Positions 18,132 to 26,582 of a stretch of DNA of 40,590 nt are shown piece by piece (the first letter of the stretch is position 1; each line of letters starts with the position of its first letter). The position numbers and the translations under genes were made by a program. Below the pieces are notes generated by a model. It had not been told where the DNA came from. It searched no databases and worked only from the letters and a program-made list of their open reading frames with translations. Source of the DNA: an uncultured Bacilli bacterium (GTDB lineage Bacteria > Bacillota_I > Bacilli_A > RF39 > UBA660); contig CANQFI010000001.1 in NCBI GenBank assembly GCA_947598455.1, forward strand, positions 1 to 40,590, given 5' to 3'.

Positions 18132-18275
18132 AAATTAGCACCTCCACACAATTAAAAAGGGCGAACACCTAGTATCCACCCATTAAAAACAAAATAAAAA
18201 TAATTTTTATTTAGCCCTTTACCTATCATAACTCACTACAATCAGGTGGATGTGGATACATCGCTTTCTTTTCAA
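18132..18275 (-). promoter_or_regulatory. Structured leader of infC-rpmI-rplT (L20-leader type)
   Basis: The leader between promoter and infC can form two long-range pairings. GTATCCAC (18259-18252) pairs with GTGGATAC (18179-18172). Inside it, AAAGGGC (18220-18214) pairs with GCCCTTTTT (18161-18153), which ends in a T-run like a terminator. An A/T hairpin (AAATAAAAATTATTTTTATTT) lies between. This resembles the Firmicutes L20 leader, in which L20 binding promotes termination before infC; I infer the same control here. Confidence 0.7.
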
Positions 18276-18286
18276 TAACAAGTTAG

Positions 18287-18315
18287 ATTATAAACTAATT
18301 ACTTGAACTTGTCAA
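18287..18315 (-). promoter_or_regulatory. Strong sigma-A promoter of infC-rpmI-rplT
   Basis: Perfect TTGACA (18315-18310) and TATAAT (18292-18287) with a 17-base spacer on the minus strand; about 150 bases of leader follow. Confidence 0.9.
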
Positions 18316-18357
18316 CAATTTTATATAATATGATATTTATTTACATCAAAAATTATG

Positions 18358-20241
18358 CTACTTTAAAGTAAGTTTTTGATAATAAATCTCTGTTGTTGCT
18401 ACTAATTTATCTTCTAAATCTAATGGTTTAAAGACCATATATTTAAAATTAGTTTCCTCATCAAAATATACTTTTAAATGCCATGCTCCATTATTATATC
18501 GATCAAAAAACAATGAAGGTACAGTACAAATAGAATTAAAAGAATCCAAACCACTTCGATGAAAATGACCAATCACATCCAAATACGAATCTCTTCTTCT
18601 ACGTCCCATATTAGTATAATAATCACCTAGTGATTGAGCTAAAGACTCATTATCAAACTTATCATCTAAAACAGGATCTCCAAATTTTGTAGACGGATGA
18701 TGTAACATAAAACTATGTAATAAATTTTTTTGTCCATTAAAAGTAATTGTTACATGATCATAACCTAAAGAAACAAAATCTTCTCTAGCATCTGTTAACA
18801 TTTTAATTGAATCAAAACCATAAGTTAAAGCATCCTTATCATGATTACCACCTAATATAGCATGATAAATTCCATCACTTACTGGTAATTTACTAATAGC
18901 CTTTTCAACAATTTTTTTACTACTCGTTAACCCCTGTAGAATATCAGTTTTATAAGGATATTTAAAGCAAAAGAAATCACCCAAATTTAATATTAATTTC
19001 ACACTATTAGCTGCACAATAATCTAATACTTTATTATACTCATTTATAACTTGTTCATCAAATTTGGAAAAATGCAAATCTGAAATTAATAAAATATCAT
19101 AACTTTTACAACCTAAAGGAACATCTATATCAAAAGTTTCATTACTTACAACATTAGGTGGAACAATAATATATTTTGGTGAAGAAGATAAAGAGGAAAC
19201 TCCAATATTTATTTCATTTCTAATTTCATTAAGATAAGAAAATATTAGCTCCCTACTTACATCATAATCTTGTGAAGAAAGTTCAGCCACGAGTTCATCT
19301 AAAATAACTCCTCCTGAAGCTAATTTATTTAAAATAATATCCTTAATTTTCTCCTTAATATTTTCTTCTTCGACTAACCTAATTTCTTGTAAAGATTCTC
19401 TTCTTTCTTTATCAGCATAACTTTTTAAAAGTTCTTCTTTAGCTAATAAAATACTTTCTAACTCATTTATTCGTTTAATTAAAACATCTATTTCCTTTTC
19501 TAATTGTTCTTTTAATAAACTAAAACTAACCTGATTACTACTAAATTCTCTATTAGTTTCTTCCAACTCTTCCACTTGTTTATTTAAAACAATAACTGAA
19601 TAATTTAATTTTTTAATCTTTTCTCTTAATTCTTCAATTTCACGACTACTTTTTTCATTTTCTTTTTTTAAAGACACTACTTCTTCTGTTTTCTTTGTCA
19701 ATTTACTTTCACTATCTTTAAGCTTTTTATTTAAGGCATTATAAATTTTTACCTGCTCATCTAAATCTTTTGCTAATTGCTTAATTTGCTCTTGTAAACT
19801 ATTTATTTCCTTAATATATGATAAAGTTTGTTCTTCATCTTTTACCGGATAATTACCTTCCAAATATCTATCTAAAAAAAATATCAAATCATTTAAATCA
19901 TTTGACTTTTCAATTCTTTTATCATTTAAACAATTATTATAAGTTTCAACAACTAATCTAATCTCTCCTAACAAAATATCATCCAAAATAACTCCAGATT
20001 TTTTAGACAATACAAAAAAATATTTTATACAATACACATATTTACTTAAAGTTTTTATTGTTCTTTTATCATTATTTAAACTATCAATAACATATTTAGT
20101 AAAAAATTCCAGTAATTCAGGATAACTAACTTTTTTCTTACTCTTTAAAGCTTTACATAAAGTACTATAATATACACCACCAACTGGTGTTTCCTTAACA
20201 TACTTATTAATTCTCATTTTATCAAGAGATGATAAAGCCAT
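18358..20241 (-). CDS. Coiled-coil protein with C-terminal calcineurin-like phosphoesterase
   Basis: 627 aa. Residues 1-135 are helical and of unknown fold. Residues about 140-290 are a long Lys/Glu/Leu coiled coil (EELREKIKKLNYSVIVLNKQ). A small region of about 80 residues may be a winged helix (KDIILNKLASGGVILDELVA). The metallophosphoesterase domain then shows LISDLHFSKFD (about 384), LNLGDFF, LGGNHDKDA (about 465), MLHHPST and IGHFHRSG (about 557), which supply the two-metal site. It has no signal peptide, so it is cytoplasmic. The layout recalls DNA-repair or nuclease-type phosphoesterases, but I cannot name the substrate. It is transcribed alone from the promoter at 20268-20296. Confidence 0.75.
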   Translation of the reverse strand: MALSSLDKMRINKYVKETPVGGVYYSTLCKALKSKKKVSYPELLEFFTKYVIDSLNNDKRTIKTLSKYVYCIKYFFVLSKKSGVILDDILLGEIRLVVETYNNCLNDKRIEKSNDLNDLIFFLDRYLEGNYPVKDEEQTLSYIKEINSLQEQIKQLAKDLDEQVKIYNALNKKLKDSESKLTKKTEEVVSLKKENEKSSREIEELREKIKKLNYSVIVLNKQVEELEETNREFSSNQVSFSLLKEQLEKEIDVLIKRINELESILLAKEELLKSYADKERRESLQEIRLVEEENIKEKIKDIILNKLASGGVILDELVAELSSQDYDVSRELIFSYLNEIRNEINIGVSSLSSSPKYIIVPPNVVSNETFDIDVPLGCKSYDILLISDLHFSKFDEQVINEYNKVLDYCAANSVKLILNLGDFFCFKYPYKTDILQGLTSSKKIVEKAISKLPVSDGIYHAILGGNHDKDALTYGFDSIKMLTDAREDFVSLGYDHVTITFNGQKNLLHSFMLHHPSTKFGDPVLDDKFDNESLAQSLGDYYTNMGRRRRDSYLDVIGHFHRSGLDSFNSICTVPSLFFDRYNNGAWHLKVYFDEETNFKYMVFKPLDLEDKLVATTEIYYQKLTLK

Positions 20242-20267
20242 TTCAATCCCCCCATTTCATAGAAAAT

Positions 20268-20296
20268 AGTTTATTAATTATAAAGATATTTGTCAA
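20268..20296 (-). promoter_or_regulatory. Promoter of the coiled-coil phosphoesterase
   Basis: TTGACA (20296-20291), 17 bases, TAAACT (20273-20268) on the minus strand, right after the helD terminator. Confidence 0.6.
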
Positions 20297-20334
20297 TAAA
20301 AAAGGTTAGTTTATATTTAAAACTAATCTTTTTT
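20297..20334 (-). terminator. Rho-independent terminator of helD
   Basis: Minus-strand AGATTAGTTT, loop, AAACTAACCT and a T-run. There is one mismatch in the stem, which begins within the last helD codons. Confidence 0.7.
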
Positions 20335-22353
20335 ATTAGTCGAATATACAATAAGTTCATGTTGTGCTCTCGTACATGCTACATACAATAAATTCTTCTC
20401 ATTTTTTAAATATTTACTTTCTATATCACTATAGACAATAACACTATCAAACTCTAAACCTTTAGCCAAATAAGCTGGTAAAACAACTAACTCTTTATTA
20501 AATTCCTCTGTTTGACTAGTAAGTAATGATATTGGTAATTTATCTTGTAAATTTTCATAAACTCTTAACGCTGTCTTATAATCTCTTGTAATAACTGCTA
20601 CTGACTTATATTTATCTTTTAAATAATTAATATCACTTTCTAAAGTATCAGCACTAGTTCGATGAATTAATGGTACTTTTTCTGTCTTTCTTATAGCACA
20701 AACATGATTAAGTCCCAATATTTTATTTGTAAATTCAATAATTTCTGGACTAGAACGATATGTTTTAGTCAAACTTATACATTTACTTTGTGAAAATAAT
20801 TCAGCAATAATATCCAAAGTCTCATATTTATAATACGGATTAATTGTTTGATTAACATCTCCTAATATTGTAAAATTACTATTTCTAAAAATCTTACTAA
20901 TAATTAAATACTGTAAATAACTATAATCTTGTGCTTCATCTATTACAACCTGTCTTATATTATTTTCATAAGGAAAACCCTCTAATAATCCTTTAATATA
21001 AACTAAAAGTAAAGCATCTTCATAACCAATTATTTTACTTTTATTAAATTTTTTTATCTCTTCATCATTCATTCTTATCTTACAATAATCACTAGCAAAG
21101 AAACCTAAATAAATATCTTTATAATCTTTAATAAAACTACTATTTTCCATTATTAACTTTTTATAAGTAGGTTTCTTTTTAGTACTTCCCTTATAATTAG
21201 CTTCACTAAGTTTTTCAGCTATTAAATCCACCCTCTCAAAAAAAGGTAAAGTATTATATCTATTGTGTAATAGATCATTTAATTCATCTTTATAAACAGT
21301 ATATATTTTATTTTCTGTAAAATCTCTAAGTACTCTTGCTTTTCTTATATAATCTTCAATATATAAATTAATATCATTAATAATTTTATCACTCTGTTTA
21401 TACTTAATTAATTCTATATCATTAACTTTCTCAGAATAGTATTTACCAATAAAATCCATAAAAGATTCTACCTCTTGAAATTCTGTTATAGTATGACTTA
21501 AATATTCGTTAAATGTGGTTTGCAAAGTATTATCTTCACCCAACTCTGGTAACACATTAGAAATATATTCTGTAAATATTTGATTAGGTGAAAATATTAA
21601 TACATTATTACTAGTTAAGTTTTTTATTTTGTATAAAAGAAAAGCAATTCTATGTAAAGCAACACTTGTCTTACCACTACCAGCAATTCCCGATACTATT
21701 AAAGTTTTATCTCTTACATTACGTATTACATTATTTTGTTCTTGTTGAATAGTATTCACAATATTTTTCATTTTTTCATTACTATCACTGGCCAATACTT
21801 CTTGTAACAATTCATCATCAATATTCATCGAATTATCAAAAGCACTTAATAGCTTTCTATTCTGAATTTTATATTGTCTTTTACGAAGTAAATTACCAGA
21901 TACAGGACCAGCTGGTGCCGCATAAACAGCTTTACCTACTTCAAAATCATAGAATAAACTACATATTGGACTACGCCAATCATAAATAATATTTCCATAA
22001 TCCTCATCTTTTAAATAAGTAAGCCCCAAATAAACACTAAATTTCTCTTTATCTTCATCTTCAAAAACAATTGAAGCAAAATAAGGATTATCTTTTATAC
22101 GATATAATTTTTTAAAATAATCTTGTTTCATCATAATTTTATTTGCTTCAAATTCTGATTCAGCATTAGCTTGATTTAACTCTTGAGCATCCATAGCTCG
22201 CATATTATCCCAAGTATATTTTCGAAATTCTTTATACTTATCTTCATTTTCAAAAATATCTTCGCTCATCTGAGAAAGCTTATCATCCAGTAGTTTTAAA
22301 ACTTCAACAAGTCTTCTTTCTTCTAATTTAAAATCTCTGCCAGTTATTGCCAT
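20323..22353 (-). CDS. helD: HelD-type superfamily 1 helicase/ATPase
   Basis: 676 aa. An N-terminal helical arm (LEERRLVEVLKLLDDKLSQM) is followed by UvrD-like motor motifs: Walker A SGIAGSGKTSVALHRIAFLL (about 221), Walker B VVIDEAQDYSYLQ (about 469), GDVNQTINP, TYRSSPEI, LAKGLEFDSVIVYS and LYVACTRAQHELIV. HelD of Bacillus binds RNA polymerase, pulls it off DNA and recycles it; it can also protect against rifampicin in some species. The antiparallel N-terminal coiled coil distinguishes it from UvrD/PcrA. The length is somewhat below the 770 of B. subtilis HelD. It has its own promoter and terminator. Confidence 0.85.
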   Translation of the reverse strand: MAITGRDFKLEERRLVEVLKLLDDKLSQMSEDIFENEDKYKEFRKYTWDNMRAMDAQELNQANAESEFEANKIMMKQDYFKKLYRIKDNPYFASIVFEDEDKEKFSVYLGLTYLKDEDYGNIIYDWRSPICSLFYDFEVGKAVYAAPAGPVSGNLLRKRQYKIQNRKLLSAFDNSMNIDDELLQEVLASDSNEKMKNIVNTIQQEQNNVIRNVRDKTLIVSGIAGSGKTSVALHRIAFLLYKIKNLTSNNVLIFSPNQIFTEYISNVLPELGEDNTLQTTFNEYLSHTITEFQEVESFMDFIGKYYSEKVNDIELIKYKQSDKIINDINLYIEDYIRKARVLRDFTENKIYTVYKDELNDLLHNRYNTLPFFERVDLIAEKLSEANYKGSTKKKPTYKKLIMENSSFIKDYKDIYLGFFASDYCKIRMNDEEIKKFNKSKIIGYEDALLLVYIKGLLEGFPYENNIRQVVIDEAQDYSYLQYLIISKIFRNSNFTILGDVNQTINPYYKYETLDIIAELFSQSKCISLTKTYRSSPEIIEFTNKILGLNHVCAIRKTEKVPLIHRTSADTLESDINYLKDKYKSVAVITRDYKTALRVYENLQDKLPISLLTSQTEEFNKELVVLPAYLAKGLEFDSVIVYSDIESKYLKNEKNLLYVACTRAQHELIVYSTNKKD

Positions 22354-22386
22354 TGTACCACCCTTCCATTTCTACAAAACAAAACT

Positions 22387-22425
22387 CCACTATATATTTT
22401 TTTTGGTAGAAAATCCCTATAGTGG
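22387..22425 (-). promoter_or_regulatory. Leader hairpin upstream of helD
   Basis: Inverted repeat CCACTATA / TATAGTGG (8 bp, 23-base loop) lies between the helD promoter and its SD (GGAAGGGTGG). A possible attenuator or protein site; function unknown. Confidence 0.4.
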
Positions 22426-22467
22426 TATAATTTTTCTAAAAAATTATCAAAGTAAAAAACCAATATA

Positions 22468-22496
22468 AGTATACAATTTTTTTTAAACAAATTCAA
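22468..22496 (-). promoter_or_regulatory. Promoter of helD
   Basis: TTGAAT (22496-22491), 17 bases, TATACT (22473-22468) on the minus strand, directly after the T7SS terminator. It gives a leader of about 110 bases. Confidence 0.65.
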
Positions 22497-22505
22497 TAAT
22501 CAAAA

Positions 22506-22533
22506 GAAAAAAATCTACAAAAGTAGATTTTTT
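22506..22533 (-). terminator. Rho-independent terminator of T7SS unit 3
   Basis: Minus-strand AAAAATCTAC, TTTT loop, GTAGATTTTTTT immediately after the stop of the double DUF4176 gene. Confidence 0.9.
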
Positions 22534-23101
22534 ATTTAGAAGTAATATGTTCTAATTTATCTAAGAAATCTAAAGATTCATCATTTCTAAATCCAACGTG
22601 ACATATTTCATCAATTTGACTAATATCAAATAATGCAACACCACTAGATTCCAAAATTCCTTCCGGATAAGGACAACCTCTATAATCAAAAATCTTATCC
22701 TTTCTTTCCTCAGCGATTGCACAATATCCATTAATCATTATTTTATGAGTACCACCTTTTAATAAAACAACACTTCCAATTGGTAAATACTTTTCTTTAG
22801 GTATATCAACTTTATTTTCATCATTTTCATTGACAACCATTGAAGCATTAGCTTTAAGGCCATTTTTCATATACTCAACAAATTCATTATTTTTTAAACC
22901 ATCATAGTAAACTGTCTCAATTTGATCATGATTAAACAAACAATAGATATTTTCCATAAAGCCTTCAGGGAAAACACAACCATTATAATCAAAAACCTTG
23001 CTATCCCCCTTACTTTTAGATGAATAACCACAAATCATTACTTTTTTAGTACCACCCTCAAGCAAAACTACAGTGCCTATTGGTAAGAGTCCTTTTTTCA
23101 C
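22532..23101 (-). CDS. Tandem DUF4176-domain protein, end of T7SS unit 3
   Basis: 189 aa with two copies of the DUF4176 pattern. Copy 1 (about 4-70) has LPIGTVVLLEGGTKKVMICG, GCVFPEGF, FNHDQIETVYYDG. Copy 2 (about 103-175) has LPIGSVVLLKGGTHKIMING, GCPYPEGILES, FDISQIDEICHVG. DUF4176 proteins are known from Firmicutes ESX/type VII loci, with no settled function; a chaperone, adaptor or immunity role is guesswork. The open frame begins at a TTG (23113). I chose GTG 23101 because GGTGAT precedes it and MKKGLLPIG matches the start of the single-domain paralogue at 29478. It is cytoplasmic (no signal). Confidence 0.8.
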   Translation of the reverse strand: MKKGLLPIGTVVLLEGGTKKVMICGYSSKSKGDSKVFDYNGCVFPEGFMENIYCLFNHDQIETVYYDGLKNNEFVEYMKNGLKANASMVVNENDENKVDIPKEKYLPIGSVVLLKGGTHKIMINGYCAIAEERKDKIFDYRGCPYPEGILESSGVALFDISQIDEICHVGFRNDESLDFLDKLEHITSK

Positions 23102-23129
23102 ATATATCACCAACCATCTATTTTATTAT

Positions 23130-25445
23130 TTAATTACCAAATCCAATACCAGTTTCAGAAACAACAACATCAGATGAAGTATTTCCAGAATTTACATCAG
23201 TTGGCATTTCCGAAATATTGTTAGTAGTACCCATATCAACTACTGAATTATCTCCGGTACCAACTCCTAAGTTATTTTCCCCGGCTACAACATTTTCTCC
23301 TTGTGTAGAATTTCCTCCAGGAATTGCTACTAAACCATCACCTGATGTAGAATCGCCACCAGGAACAGAAATTAAATTTTCATTTCCAGATTCTTCTGTT
23401 TCTGAATATTGAGAAAGATCACTCTCTTCTTTTAACTTCTTATAATATTCATCTTTAGCAGTTGTAAACTTAGTAACTGAATCAGTATATGAAGTTTTAG
23501 CTTCCTCAAGTTTAGTCATTTGTTCAGGAACTTTATTTGCACTTTCATTATAAGCCTTAACAGCATCATTATATTCAGTAACAGCTTCACTAGACCACTT
23601 ACTAGTATCCTCACCAAATTCTTTATCATATTTTTCTTTAATTTCTTGAATTTTAGCTTTATTATCAGAAACTTCTTTTAACATTGTATTAGTTTCATCA
23701 ACAACTGATTGATAATTCTCTTTAGCTGTATCACAATCAGTCTTAAGCTGACGAATATTTTCATCAGTACTTGATAATGTTAATAAATCACTTGGTCCAT
23801 CTGAAGATAAATCATCAAAATTAGGACGATCAGCCCAATGCGATTCAAAATTTTCTACACCATCAGCAGCAGCTAATGCAACAGCACTTTCAGCAAGAAT
23901 TGATCTTTCATCACCTTCAAGCAAAGCTTTATAACATTTAAATCTATCATCTAAAATAGCTTCAATTTCTGCATCATTAAATCCATATTTTTTAAGTCTT
24001 GTTTCTAATGAAGTTAAATCACCAGTTTCATAAGCTTTCTGGAATTCAGCAATTAATTCATTTCGATGATCAATAATTTCATCTATACTAGTTCCAAATT
24101 CATAATTATCCCTAGCTAATTGATCATAATCAACTTCACCAAAATCAGCAGTTACTTCTTCAGGAATTTCCACTTCTAATTCAACAATTTTCTCTAATTT
24201 ATTTTCTTCCTTATCTTTATCTTTGTCTTTATCCTTATCTTTATCTTTGTCTTTATCATCACTTGATGGAGTCGTAGGAATAGCACCACCGCCACCAGCA
24301 GAACCACCGCCAGAAGAACCTCCACCAGTATATCCTCCTCCAGAGTAACCGCCACCAGCAGAACCACCAGTACCTCCTGACGAACCACCACTTGGAGTAC
24401 TATCAGTACCTGGAGTTTGTGAACCACCAGTACCTATAGGTCCTAATAATGAAGCTCCTAACAAGCCACCGTATAAAGCCAACTCTCCACCAATTTCTTT
24501 ATTATTATCTAATACTGACTTTAACGTATCTAAATTCAATTTAGTAGCTGCAGTAGCTGCATCATATGCAGCATCAGAATCAGCGACATGAATTGGTAAA
24601 ACACCTGATATAAATGAAGATGAATATAAACCGCTTTCAATAGTATCAGTCATAAAGGCATTAGTATTACTAACAAGTTCTTTATAATCTATTGTAGCTC
24701 CATTAGTTTCTAAATATGCAGCTTCTATTTCAGCACTCATAAAAGTATTAGAATATGTAAAGAATGCATTCATAGCAGAGCTTATATCTAATTCTATTTC
24801 TTTTCCGTCAACAGTAACAGTTGTATTAATTCCTAAAAGAACACCATCTGCAGACAAATTAAGTGAAATATTGCTACCACCATCAGCCACAATCTCATCT
24901 ACAGTAGTTTGTAAATTAGCATACTCAGATTGGAATTCTGCAATTTTAAACAAAACTAATTGTAAAGCTAAATTAACGTTTTCTAACTTAGTTTCAAATT
25001 CAGTTAAAGAGTTAAAATAAGCATGAGAACCACTTGCACATTCATCAATTAAACTATTCAACGCATCTTTAGCTGTAGTCTTTAAAGTTACTCCCCCATT
25101 AGCAAGAACAGAAACACCTACATCACCAAAAGCCTCATTAACAGCACTTACTTGATAAGACTGTATATTTTTAGCTACTTTTGCAGGAACATCAGTACTA
25201 ACTGTTACACTACCAGTACCATTACCACCTATTAAAGAACTATTAGTAGCACTCGAAATTGCTTCATCTATTATATTTTTTTGATTATCATAATATTTTT
25301 TTAAAGTTTCAGATACATTTTCTTTGACAGAACTAAACTTACTCATCAAAAGAGTTTTTAATTCAGTTGTTTCTTCTTTAGCCTTAACAATATGTTGTTG
25401 TATATCAGTATTAAAAGAACTAGAATCAATTTTTACACTTGCCAT
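23130..25445 (-). CDS. Large modular T7SS-associated protein (771 aa), putative effector or surface component
   Basis: Order of parts: a helical N-region (1-330) that begins MASVKIDSSSFNTDIQQHIV and has no signal peptide; a weakly hydrophobic Gly/Ala segment (LYGGLLGASLLGPIG); a Gly/Ser linker; a (KD)n run; a second helical domain (about 430-555, with ARDNYEFGTSIDEIIDHRNE and DRPNFDDLSS); a coiled coil (about 565-665); and a Gly/Asn/Ser disordered tail ending VVVSETGIGFGN. It is a full-length paralogue of the 920-aa gene at 29879, with similarity in both helical parts and the coiled coil (EYNDAVKAYNESANK against KYNKAVNKYNESVTK). No known toxin fold is evident. The lack of a Sec signal and its place behind WXG100 genes suggest export by EssC; this is inference. 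SD GGAGGTGA. Confidence 0.7.
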   Translation of the reverse strand: MASVKIDSSSFNTDIQQHIVKAKEETTELKTLLMSKFSSVKENVSETLKKYYDNQKNIIDEAISSATNSSLIGGNGTGSVTVSTDVPAKVAKNIQSYQVSAVNEAFGDVGVSVLANGGVTLKTTAKDALNSLIDECASGSHAYFNSLTEFETKLENVNLALQLVLFKIAEFQSEYANLQTTVDEIVADGGSNISLNLSADGVLLGINTTVTVDGKEIELDISSAMNAFFTYSNTFMSAEIEAAYLETNGATIDYKELVSNTNAFMTDTIESGLYSSSFISGVLPIHVADSDAAYDAATAATKLNLDTLKSVLDNNKEIGGELALYGGLLGASLLGPIGTGGSQTPGTDSTPSGGSSGGTGGSAGGGYSGGGYTGGGSSGGGSAGGGGAIPTTPSSDDKDKDKDKDKDKDKDKEENKLEKIVELEVEIPEEVTADFGEVDYDQLARDNYEFGTSIDEIIDHRNELIAEFQKAYETGDLTSLETRLKKYGFNDAEIEAILDDRFKCYKALLEGDERSILAESAVALAAADGVENFESHWADRPNFDDLSSDGPSDLLTLSSTDENIRQLKTDCDTAKENYQSVVDETNTMLKEVSDNKAKIQEIKEKYDKEFGEDTSKWSSEAVTEYNDAVKAYNESANKVPEQMTKLEEAKTSYTDSVTKFTTAKDEYYKKLKEESDLSQYSETEESGNENLISVPGGDSTSGDGLVAIPGGNSTQGENVVAGENNLGVGTGDNSVVDMGTTNNISEMPTDVNSGNTSSDVVVSETGIGFGN
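24203..24260. repeat. Hexameric (ctttat/ctttgt)n repeat coding for Lys-Asp
   Basis: About nine near-identical six-base units encode the (KD)n run of the 771-aa protein, beside a Gly-rich codon repeat at about 24280-24400. Length could vary by slippage. Confidence 0.75.
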
Positions 25446-25462
25446 TTAATCACCTCCATTAG

Positions 25463-25882
25463 TTAATTAGATGAAGCTGGATATCTATTTAGACGTTCAA
25501 TCTCCACAATACTTAAACTGCATACCTTTGCCCAATCAAAGTTATTATTAACTTCACTAATAACATTGTCAATATCAGTACCAAATTTAGTATATAACTC
25601 ATTCAACTTTTCATTTAATTCCTGCATTATTTTATATAAATCTTCTCTAGCCTCAGCTAAAGTTACAACTCCATCAAAATCAAAAGCTGTTGCACAAGTA
25701 GTCGCCTGATCAACTTCATTCCATATTCCATCTAATCTTGTTTGTACTTCATCTTTTAAAAAATCAAGAAGTGAAATTATAGTATCTTTATTAATTTTTT
25801 CATAACTATAATCAGAAGTAGAAACAGAAACTTTCTCGGTGTATATATAATTTTCATCAGTATGTGTACATGACCTTATCAT
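25463..25882 (-). CDS. Small helical protein of the T7SS cassette (139 aa)
   Basis: No family recognised. The first 30 residues are polar. The rest is helical with heptad-like spacing (KIMQELNEKLNELYTKFGTD), resembling WXG/LXG helical hairpins. It lies 17 bases before the large 771-aa gene, at the same place that the 78-aa gene holds before the 920-aa gene, so it may be a dedicated chaperone or partner of the large protein (inference from position). Three Cys are present. SD AAGGGA. Confidence 0.65.
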   Translation of the reverse strand: MIRSCTHTDENYIYTEKVSVSTSDYSYEKINKDTIISLLDFLKDEVQTRLDGIWNEVDQATTCATAFDFDGVVTLAEAREDLYKIMQELNEKLNELYTKFGTDIDNVISEVNNNFDWAKVCSLSIVEIERLNRYPASSN

Positions 25883-25914
25883 AAATCATCTTCCCTTCAT
25901 ATATCAATTATTCA

Positions 25915-26550
25915 TTAATTACTACTATTATTTTCGGAAAGTTCTAAATTAAATGGTGGTTTAACATCTCCAAAACTCACAAATCCATCTGATCCATAAT
26001 ATAGATCATATTTTACACCATCTATTTCAACCTCAACTTTTTTTCTTCCTACAGTAGAAGCATCAGAACCAGTAGTCGTTCCACCATCTTTATCATTAGC
26101 AGCTGAAATAGTAGGAATCACAGAAGTATCAACAGTTCCTGTTCCACCTTTATCAACATAATCTTGATAATTATCATTATAATAATCAGTATAGTATGAA
26201 GAAATAATTGGTGACGATTTCATCCCTTTACTAGCTGAACCTAAAGGATTATTAGTATTAAAACCTTTTACTTCTTCCTCAAATTCATTATAATTTCCTG
26301 AGCTTTGTGCAATTAAAGTTGCCCAAGTCCCAAACTTTTCAACAAATGTCGGAAAAGAAGAACTTGAATTTTCCCAATCAAGTAACAACTTTCCGCCTAA
26401 ATCTCCATATATAGCTTTATCAATGACTTGCACATTTTCTCTAACAGCTATATTCGCTTTATTTAAAGTATCAGATATCGTAGTAGTAATTTTTTGCATA
26501 TTTCCATAAGCTTGCTGAACTGTTTTATAATCAAATTTTCTTTCTGCCAT
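25915..26550 (-). CDS. WXG100-like T7SS protein with short variable tail (211 aa)
   Basis: Residues 1-105 form a helical hairpin like that of the protein at 32968. AIYGDLGGKLLLDWENSSSS here corresponds to AIYGEYGTKLLNIWNANASN there, with Trp near the turn. A Gly/Thr/Asp-rich linker follows, then a small possible domain (KKVEVEIDGVKYDLYYGSDG) ending in KPPFNLELSENNSSN. It is likely secreted by the ESX machine, as an effector or as a partner. SD AAAGGAG. It is the third cassette gene after the hairpin at 28597. Confidence 0.65.
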   Translation of the reverse strand: MAERKFDYKTVQQAYGNMQKITTTISDTLNKANIAVRENVQVIDKAIYGDLGGKLLLDWENSSSSFPTFVEKFGTWATLIAQSSGNYNEFEEEVKGFNTNNPLGSASKGMKSSPIISSYYTDYYNDNYQDYVDKGGTGTVDTSVIPTISAANDKDGGTTTGSDASTVGRKKVEVEIDGVKYDLYYGSDGFVSFGDVKPPFNLELSENNSSN

Positions 26551-26582
26551 AATATTACACTCCTTTCATCATCGATTAATTA

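Noticed and set aside
18132..18357. tRNA or small protein gene in the longest intergenic stretch
   Set aside because: No cloverleaf or credible frame; the region is explained by the infC promoter and leader.
24203..24260. CRISPR-like short tandem array
   Set aside because: Units are six bases without spacers and encode (Lys-Asp)n in a real gene.
24194..24427. Minus-strand 77-aa frame inside the 771-aa gene
   Set aside because: An out-of-frame reading of the Gly-rich and KD codon repeats; no independent start.
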